Shown here one piece after another: positions 1 through 4,659 of a DNA stretch of 5,925 nucleotides. Numbering within the stretch: the stretch's first letter is position 1; the number at the start of each line of letters is the position of its first letter. The DNA lies in NCBI GenBank assembly GCA_947631715.1, contig CANRMK010000157.1:1-5925 (forward strand). Direction: 5' to 3'. Origin of the DNA: an uncultured Acetatifactor sp. (GTDB lineage: Bacteria > Bacillota > Clostridia > Lachnospirales > Lachnospiraceae). The notes beneath the pieces were generated by a model, which made no database searches, had not been told where the DNA came from, and saw nothing but the letters and a program-made list of their open reading frames with translations. A program made the position numbers and the translations under genes.

Positions 1-753
1 CGTTCGGAGAAAACGCACGTCAGGATCCTTGCGCTGGGGGACAGCGTGTTTGGCCTGGAATGGGAGGGCGAAACGGTTCCTCAGAGCCTGGAGCGGCTTT
101 TGGGAGAGTCGATATTCAACGGAGCCTTTGGCGGAGCAAATGTCTGCAGGGTAAACTGGGAAAGCCCTCTGGACAGGTCAATTGATGCCCTGAGCCTTGT
201 GGCGCTGACCAGGGCGGCTGCGGTAGAGGATTTCGGGGTCCAGCAGACGCTGCGGTACCGGGAGGTCAATAAAGAGTATTATGAAAGCAGGATCGATGAA
301 CTGGCACAGGTGGACTTTACCGGTGTAGAGCTGGTGCTGATCCAGCAGGGACTGAATGATTATTACAGCGGAGTTCCTCTGGAAAACCAGGAGGATCCGT
401 ATGATGAATACTCTTTCAAGGGTGCGCTGCGCAGCTCCGTGCGCTCTCTGCGCCGGATCGATCCGGAGATCAGGATACTGCTGGTGTCGCCCACCTATGT
501 ATGGGATATGGGAAGCCGCCGCACCTGCGAAGAATATAACAGCGGATACGGAAACCTGGAAGCTTACGTTCAGGCGCAAAAGGAAGTGGCGGAGGAAATG
601 GGGCTGGAATTTCTGGATCTCTATCATGACCTGTATCCCCATGATACCTGGGAGGACTGGAAGATCTACAGCATTGACGGTATGCACCCCAACGGGAAAG
701 GGCGGGAACTGATCGCAGAGCGGATAGCGGAGTATCTGCAGCATAGAGGGTAA
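1..753 (+). CDS. SGNH/GDSL-family hydrolase, 5'-truncated by window edge
   Basis: The 250 complete codons visible here carry the four usual SGNH landmarks. A hydrophobic strand (VRILALGDS) ends in the block I nucleophile serine at 43-45. A glycine-rich block II region (FNGAFGGANV) follows at about 115-141. The block III GLND motif is at 349-360. The block V DGMH, giving the catalytic Asp (676-678) and His (685-687), sits near the C-terminus. Family members are esterases, lipases or carbohydrate O-deacetylases, and some are acyltransferases. The frame is open to base 1. An internal GTG at 46 cannot be the real start because it would remove the GDS serine. The missing N-terminus could be a short signal or membrane anchor, or a larger fused domain such as an acyltransferase-3 module. 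Beside glycosyltransferases it may edit acyl groups on an envelope glycan, which is inference. Family confidence is high; substrate is unknown. Confidence 0.88.
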   Translation, partial: RSEKTHVRILALGDSVFGLEWEGETVPQSLERLLGESIFNGAFGGANVCRVNWESPLDRSIDALSLVALTRAAAVEDFGVQQTLRYREVNKEYYESRIDELAQVDFTGVELVLIQQGLNDYYSGVPLENQEDPYDEYSFKGALRSSVRSLRRIDPEIRILLVSPTYVWDMGSRRTCEEYNSGYGNLEAYVQAQKEVAEEMGLEFLDLYHDLYPHDTWEDWKIYSIDGMHPNGKGRELIAERIAEYLQHRG

Positions 754-777
754 GATTGAAAATTAAAATTTTCAATC
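754..777. repeat. Perfect 10-bp inverted repeat directly after the hydrolase stop codon
   Basis: GATTGAAAAT (754-763) and ATTTTCAATC (768-777) are exact reverse complements separated by TAAA. The repeat begins on the base after the TAA stop at 751-753. The stem is mostly A-T, has no GC-rich core, and is followed by GCGGG rather than a T-run, so it is not a convincing intrinsic terminator. It could be an operator, an RNA-processing or mRNA 3'-end element, or part of a dispersed repeat. The symmetry is certain; the function is not known. Confidence 0.8.
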
Positions 778-783
778 GCGGGA

Positions 784-811
784 TTTGTGTCCGCGCACTG
801 CTTGACACAAA
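784..811. repeat. 8-bp inverted repeat in the 98-nt intergenic gap
   Basis: TTTGTGTC (784-791) and GACACAAA (804-811) are perfect reverse complements around a 12-nt loop. A competing 5-bp stem, CGCGG (777-781) with CCGCG (791-795), shares base 791, so the two foldings exclude each other in part. The right arm contains TTGACA at 802-807 less its first two bases. Together with the 754-777 hairpin this makes the gap unusually rich in symmetry for a short same-strand operon junction. Confidence 0.6.
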
Positions 812-839
812 CTCGTTATGCGCAAAGATCAGCGCGAAA

Positions 840-846
840 AGAGGTG
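840..846 (+). promoter_or_regulatory. Ribosome binding site that fixes the GtrII-like gene start
   Basis: AGAGGTG lies 5 nt before the ATG at 852. The same reading frame is open further upstream to a TTG at 756. That TTG lies inside the 754-777 hairpin with no plausible ribosome site in front of it, and it would add a 32-residue extension translated from the inverted-repeat region. The ATG at 852 is therefore preferred. Confidence 0.8.
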
Positions 847-851
847 TAAAT

Positions 852-2423
852 ATGGGAAGTATATTGACGCCGGCGCAATTGTTTTGCCGCATTAGGGAGA
901 AGACGAAAAAAAATCAAAGAATGGCCTTTTTATCCGCAGTGCTGATCGGTTTGGCAGTGCATATGCCGGTGATGCTTTCGGATATCCCAAATCATGATGG
1001 GCTTGCGAGCATGTATTTCGATCAGAATATGATCACTTCCGGCAGATGGTTCTTGACGGTGGCCTGCGGATTTTCCTCCTACTATACCATTCCCTGGCTG
1101 ATCGGTCTGCTTGGCCTGGTATTCTTAGGTCTTGCCGCCGCAGCCCTGACCGAGCTTCTGGAGATAGAAAAAGGCTGGGCGGTCGTAGGATGCAGCGGGC
1201 TGCTGACGGTATTTCCGGCGTTAGCCTCTACCTTTGCCTATGTGTTCACGATGGACGGTTACATGCTGGCGCTGCTGCTGGCAGTGCTGGCGGTGCTTTT
1301 GACGAAAAAATACAGATACGGTTTTCTGGGAGGGGCGGTATGCCTTGCGTTCAGCCTGGGCACTTATCAGGCCTACCTTCCGTTTGCCATGATCCTGTCC
1401 CTTTTTGCGGTGGCCATGCTGTGCGCCGGGGAAAGCAATGTGCGTGAGAAAATATGGGGCGCGCTGCGCTATGCGGCCATGGGTGTGCTGGGAGCGGCGC
1501 TTTATTATGTAATCTTGCAGATCCTGCTGCGGGTGCAGGGAAAAGAGCTGGCTTCCTATCAGGGAATCAGCGGGATGGTTTCCGGGGCGGCATCCGCAAA
1601 AAGCCTGCCTAAGATGCTGTACGCGGCTTACCGGGATTTCCTGGCATTCACCTTAAAGGGAAACGTGCTGTTCCAGAATGCGGTTTCGCTGACGGCTGTA
1701 ATCCTGCTGGCCCTATCTGCAGGATATTTGGCGGTTCGGCTGGCGTACAGAAGAAAATGGTGGAAGAATCCGGCATTTTTCGTTATAATGATCATAGCCG
1801 TGGTGCTGCTGCCGCTTAGCACCAATGTGATCCTGCTTGTGTCTCCGGGCGTCACCTACCATCTGCTCATGCGGTATCAGTGGGTGCTGTTTCTGATCGG
1901 TCTGACAGCGTTCGTGAGCAGGAACAGGGACAGAATGCCGGGCGCTGTCCTGGCGGAATGGATAGGACTGGGCGCTGTTTTTGTGCTGGTATTTTTCTAT
2001 GGGGTAACGGATAATATCGGATATTCCAATCTGCAGAAGCGCTATGAGAAAACGTATGCCTACTGCGTCCGCCTTGTGGACCGGATCGAACAGACCGAAG
2101 GGTATTATCAGGGGATCCCCATTGCAATGATCGGGTGGGTGGGGGACGAATCCTATCCTTTGACGGACATTACCCTGCCTGTCACCTCTAATATGATCGG
2201 TCTTAGCGGGGAGCACGGAGACAGTCTGCTGTATACCGCGGACAATTACCGGGAGTTTATTCGGAATTATCTGGGCGCCACGCTGAACATTCTGCCGGCC
2301 GATGCTATGGCAGAGATGTATTACAGTGAGGAATATATGGAAATGGACAGCTTCCCCGGTAAAAATTCCATAAAGATCATAGACGGCATTCTCTATGTAA
2401 AAACGGAGAACCGGACGAGATAG
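852..2423 (+). CDS. GtrII-type membrane glucosyltransferase (Glucos_trans_II-like)
   Basis: This 523-residue integral membrane protein is predicted to transfer a sugar from a polyprenyl-phosphate carrier to an extracytoplasmic acceptor. It begins with a short basic cytoplasmic stretch, then a membrane segment at about 25-43. The first outside loop carries NHDG (47-50) and GRW (64-66), the acidic plus GRW pattern typical of the GtrII family as I know it. TMDGYMLALL (133-142), GTYQAYL (170-176) and MRYQW (340-344) also fit the family. Roughly ten hydrophobic segments extend to about residue 395, followed by a soluble tail of about 125 residues (398-523) ending in a strand-like IKIIDGILYVK, also common in the family. 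The GtrB-like partner lies 45 nt downstream, as expected for a two-step lipid-linked sugar system. The name says glucosyl, but the true donor sugar cannot be deduced. Family assignment is from motif recognition without a profile search. Confidence 0.82.
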   Translation: MGSILTPAQLFCRIREKTKKNQRMAFLSAVLIGLAVHMPVMLSDIPNHDGLASMYFDQNMITSGRWFLTVACGFSSYYTIPWLIGLLGLVFLGLAAAALTELLEIEKGWAVVGCSGLLTVFPALASTFAYVFTMDGYMLALLLAVLAVLLTKKYRYGFLGGAVCLAFSLGTYQAYLPFAMILSLFAVAMLCAGESNVREKIWGALRYAAMGVLGAALYYVILQILLRVQGKELASYQGISGMVSGAASAKSLPKMLYAAYRDFLAFTLKGNVLFQNAVSLTAVILLALSAGYLAVRLAYRRKWWKNPAFFVIMIIAVVLLPLSTNVILLVSPGVTYHLLMRYQWVLFLIGLTAFVSRNRDRMPGAVLAEWIGLGAVFVLVFFYGVTDNIGYSNLQKRYEKTYAYCVRLVDRIEQTEGYYQGIPIAMIGWVGDESYPLTDITLPVTSNMIGLSGEHGDSLLYTADNYREFIRNYLGATLNILPADAMAEMYYSEEYMEMDSFPGKNSIKIIDGILYVKTENRTR

Positions 2424-2438
2424 GAAGTTTGAAAAAGA

Positions 2439-2455
2439 GCCTGCTTTCTGCAGGC
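2439..2455 (+). promoter_or_regulatory. Hairpin abutting the ribosome binding site of the GtrB-like gene
   Basis: GCCTGC (2439-2444) and GCAGGC (2450-2455) form a perfect 6-bp GC-rich stem around a TTTCT loop. The next base begins the GGGAGGT ribosome binding site. There is no T-tract, so it is not an intrinsic terminator. Placed like this it could affect ribosome loading or protect an mRNA end, but no alternative pairing that covers the ribosome site was found. The structure is clear; a regulatory role is speculative. Confidence 0.5.
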
Positions 2456-2462
2456 GGGAGGT
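2456..2462 (+). promoter_or_regulatory. Ribosome binding site that decides the GtrB-like start
   Basis: GGGAGGT ends immediately before an ATG at 2463, which leaves that codon essentially no spacer. A second in-frame ATG at 2469 has a normal 7-nt gap from the last G of GGAGG, so it is the likelier start. The difference is only two residues (Met-Asp). Confidence 0.75.
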
Positions 2463-2468
2463 ATGGAT

Positions 2469-3428
2469 ATGGCACTGCTCTCCATTGTGCTGCCGGCCTA
2501 TAACGAGGAACAGAATATTGCCAATACTTCCGCGGTGCTTTCCAGGCTGCTGGAGGACAATGAAATTGATTATGAGCTGATCTTTATCAGCGACGGCTCC
2601 GGCGATGGAACCTTTTCCGAGATCCGGAAGGCTTCCCAGGCAAATCCCAGGATCCGGGGAGCGGAATTCAGCCGGAATTTCGGAAAGGAAGCCGGTATTT
2701 TTGCGGGCCTGGAGCTTTCGAACGGAGATGCGGTGATCGTGATGGACTGCGATCTGCAGCATCCGCCGGATGTGATCCCGCTGATGTGGAAGAAGTGGAA
2801 AGACGGTGCTGAGGTAGTGGAGGGAATCAAGAGCAGCCGGGGCCGTGAGAGCCTGGGATACAAGCTTTCCGCCGGGCTGTTCTACAGGATCATGAGCAGA
2901 CTGATCAAAATGGATATGAACGCCTCCTCCGATTTCAAGCTTTTGGACCGCAAAGTGGTCAATGTGCTGCTGCAGCTGCCGGAGCGGAATACTTTTTTCA
3001 GGGCGCTGAGCTTCTGGGCGGGTTTTCGGACGGAGACCGTACAGTATGAGGTGCAGGAGAGACAGTTCGGGGAAAGCAAATGGTCTTTCTGGAGTCTGAT
3101 GCGTTATGCGATCACGAATGCCACCTCTTTCAGCACACTTCCTCTGCAGATAGTGACTGTGATGGGAATCATTTCTATTCTTTTCAGTGTGGCGCTGGCA
3201 GTGCAGACTTTGGTAAAATACCTGATGGGAACTGCTGTAGAGGGCTTTACCACGGTGATCCTGCTGATCCTGATCATAGGCGGTTTCCTGATGCTGAGCC
3301 TGGGGATCATAGGCCACTACATTGCCAGGATCTATGAGGAAGTAAAAGGCAGGCCTAAGTACATTATACGCCAGGTGACGGACAATGTGCAGGGAAATGT
3401 AGAGGGAGCCTGGCGCAAAAGAAACTAA
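2469..3428 (+). CDS. gtrB: GtrB/DPM1-like polyprenyl-phosphate glycosyltransferase (GT2)
   Basis: This 319-residue protein has the full layout of the GtrB/ArnC/DPM1 branch of glycosyltransferase family 2. The N-terminal GT-A domain opens with SIVLPAYNEE (5-14). SDGSGDGT (41-48) is the nucleotide-binding acidic motif. SRNFGKEAG (68-76) and DCDLQHPP (93-100) follow, the latter holding the metal-binding D-x-D and the LQ-PP signature of this branch. Two C-terminal membrane helices lie at about 226-248 and 261-283, followed by a basic cytoplasmic tail. The expected reaction is transfer of a sugar from a nucleotide donor to undecaprenyl phosphate on the inner face of the membrane. The adjacent GtrII-like gene would use the product outside. 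The symbol denotes the family; the sugar could be glucose, or the amino sugar implied by the next gene. No GtrA flippase gene lies next to it, unlike classic gtrA-gtrB-gtr clusters. Confidence 0.9.
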   Translation: MALLSIVLPAYNEEQNIANTSAVLSRLLEDNEIDYELIFISDGSGDGTFSEIRKASQANPRIRGAEFSRNFGKEAGIFAGLELSNGDAVIVMDCDLQHPPDVIPLMWKKWKDGAEVVEGIKSSRGRESLGYKLSAGLFYRIMSRLIKMDMNASSDFKLLDRKVVNVLLQLPERNTFFRALSFWAGFRTETVQYEVQERQFGESKWSFWSLMRYAITNATSFSTLPLQIVTVMGIISILFSVALAVQTLVKYLMGTAVEGFTTVILLILIIGGFLMLSLGIIGHYIARIYEEVKGRPKYIIRQVTDNVQGNVEGAWRKRN

Positions 3429-3440
3429 AGGATTATCCTT
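3428..3440. repeat. 13-bp palindrome at the gtrB-wecE junction
   Basis: AAGGAT and ATCCTT flank a single central T. The first base is the last base of the gtrB stop codon, and the ATG at 3444 follows closely. The AAAGGA here could serve as a ribosome site for that first ATG with about 11 nt spacing, but it would be buried in the palindrome. A one-base loop cannot form an RNA hairpin without opening inner pairs, so DNA-level symmetry or chance are equally possible. Confidence 0.4.
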
Positions 3441-3458
3441 AAAATGACTGACCGGAAG

Positions 3459-3465
3459 AAAGGTG
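3459..3465 (+). promoter_or_regulatory. Ribosome binding site favouring the second wecE start
   Basis: AAAGGTG lies 8 nt before the ATG at 3474. The protein then begins MREKINFNVPPYV, which closely matches the N-terminal position of known WecE proteins. Starting at the earlier ATG (3444) would add ten residues, MTDRKKGVRR, that the family does not have. Confidence 0.7.
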
Positions 3466-3473
3466 TGAGACGA

Positions 3474-4610
3474 ATGCGCGAGAAGATCAATTTTAACGTG
3501 CCGCCCTATGTGGAGAAAGCGGCGGAATATATTCAGGAGTGTGTAAAAAATCAGAAGATCTGTGGGGACGGACCTTTTACGAAACGCTGCAGCGAATGGT
3601 TCGAACAGAGGACGGGCACTGCAAAATGCCTGCTGACGACATCCTGTACCCATGCCACGGAGCTGGCTGCTCTTCTGGCTGACATTCAGCCTGGGGACGA
3701 GGTGATCATGCCGGCGTATACGTTTGTGTCTACGGCGGACGCTTTCGTGCTCCGGGGAGCGGTCCCGGTGTTTGTGGATATCCGGCCCGATACCATGAAT
3801 ATAGATGAAAAACTGATCGAGGCGGCGGTGACAGAGAGGACAAAAGCCATTGTGCCGGTCCACTATGCGGGGGTGTCCTGCGAGATGGATACCATCATGG
3901 AGATTGCAGCCCGGCATGACCTGATCGTGATCGAGGATGCGGCGCAGGGAGTCATGGCCTCATACAAGGGGAAAGCCTTAGGTACCATCGGAGATTTCGG
4001 CTGCTACAGCTTTCATGAGACCAAGAATTACAGCATGGGAGAGGGCGGAGCCTTACTGATCAAGGATGAGAAAAATGTGGAGGACGCGGAGATCATCCGG
4101 GAGAAAGGCACGAACCGCAGCAAGTTTTACCGCGGGCAGATCGATAAGTATACCTGGATAAATTTTGGCTCTTCTTATCTGCCCAGCGATATGAATGCGG
4201 CCTATCTCTACGCCCAGTTGGAGATCGCCGACGAGATCAATGAGGCGAGACTGGCGCTCTGGCGCCGCTATTATGAAAATCTGAAGCCGCTTGCGGAGGA
4301 GGGGAAGCTGGAGCTTCCTGTGGTGCCGGAGGGATGTGTGCACAACGGCCACATGTTTTATGTGAAAGCGAAAGACATTGAGGAGAGAACGGCGCTTATC
4401 GATTATCTGAAAGCGGGTAATATTCATTCGGTGTTCCACTATATTCCGCTGCACACTGCTCCTGCCGGAATAAAGTTCGGTCGTTTCCACGGGGAGGACA
4501 GATATACCACCAGGGAGAGTGAACGGCTGGTGAGACTTCCTATGTACTATGGCCTGACGCTGGAACAGGTGGATTATATCTGCGGAAAGGTGTCGGAATT
4601 TTACAGATAG
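3474..4610 (+). CDS. wecE: dTDP-4-amino-4,6-dideoxygalactose transaminase (WecE/RffA)
   Basis: This 378-residue protein is a PLP-dependent sugar aminotransferase of the DegT/DnrJ/EryC1 family. It matches the enterobacterial WecE sequence as I remember it along its whole length (WecE is about 376 residues). The predicted reaction converts dTDP-4-keto-6-deoxyglucose and glutamate to dTDP-Fuc4N in the cytoplasm. Landmarks in order are CGDGPFTKRC near residue 30, GDEVIMPAYTFVSTADAF for substrate and cofactor placement, VIEDAAQG with the pyridine-nitrogen Asp at 155 and Gln at 158, SFHETKN with the Schiff-base lysine at 184, REKGTNRS, and FHYIPLHTAPAG near the C-terminus. All expected catalytic residues are present. 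In E. coli the enzyme serves enterobacterial common antigen; here it sits between a lipid-carrier glycosyltransferase and an unknown membrane protein. RmlA and RmlB, which supply the precursor, are not in the window. A related 4-aminotransferase specificity cannot be fully excluded. Confidence 0.9.
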   Translation: MREKINFNVPPYVEKAAEYIQECVKNQKICGDGPFTKRCSEWFEQRTGTAKCLLTTSCTHATELAALLADIQPGDEVIMPAYTFVSTADAFVLRGAVPVFVDIRPDTMNIDEKLIEAAVTERTKAIVPVHYAGVSCEMDTIMEIAARHDLIVIEDAAQGVMASYKGKALGTIGDFGCYSFHETKNYSMGEGGALLIKDEKNVEDAEIIREKGTNRSKFYRGQIDKYTWINFGSSYLPSDMNAAYLYAQLEIADEINEARLALWRRYYENLKPLAEEGKLELPVVPEGCVHNGHMFYVKAKDIEERTALIDYLKAGNIHSVFHYIPLHTAPAGIKFGRFHGEDRYTTRESERLVRLPMYYGLTLEQVDYICGKVSEFYR

Positions 4611-4647
4611 GCAGCGCAGAAAGGGTTTGTTTTCTTTGCGTGGAACT

Positions 4648-4653
4648 GGGAGA
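4648..4653 (+). promoter_or_regulatory. Ribosome binding site for the GTG-initiated membrane protein
   Basis: GGGAGA lies about 6-7 nt before the GTG at 4660. TTG codons at 4627 and 4636 are in frame and open, and the one at 4636 has AAAGGG about 10 nt upstream. The GTG has better spacing and puts the basic KK residues directly before the first membrane segment. Confidence 0.5.
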
Positions 4654-4659
4654 GCGGAT

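Noticed and set aside
802..830. Perfect TTGACA -35-like hexamer at 802-807 as a promoter for the GtrII-like gene
   Set aside because: At spacings of 16 to 18 bases the best -10 candidate is AAAGAT, matching TATAAT at only three positions. The hexamer also overlaps the right arm of an inverted repeat, which explains part of it. Not strong enough to annotate as a promoter.
756..851. N-terminal 32-residue extension of the GtrII-like protein starting at TTG 756
   Set aside because: The TTG lies within a perfect hairpin and lacks a ribosome site, whereas ATG 852 has AGAGGTG at 5 nt.
1713..3917. Long open reading frame on the minus strand, over 700 codons
   Set aside because: It lies antisense across three well-supported genes (GtrII-like, GtrB-like and WecE), runs through their junctions, and its translation is rich in His, Arg, Gln and Pro with no recognisable domain. 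It is an artefact of the codon bias of the + strand genes.
4611..4659. Possible terminator between wecE and the membrane protein (AGAAA 4618-4622 with TTTCT 4631-4635)
   Set aside because: A five-base A/T stem with an 8-nt loop and no downstream T-run is too weak, and the next gene follows closely on the same strand.
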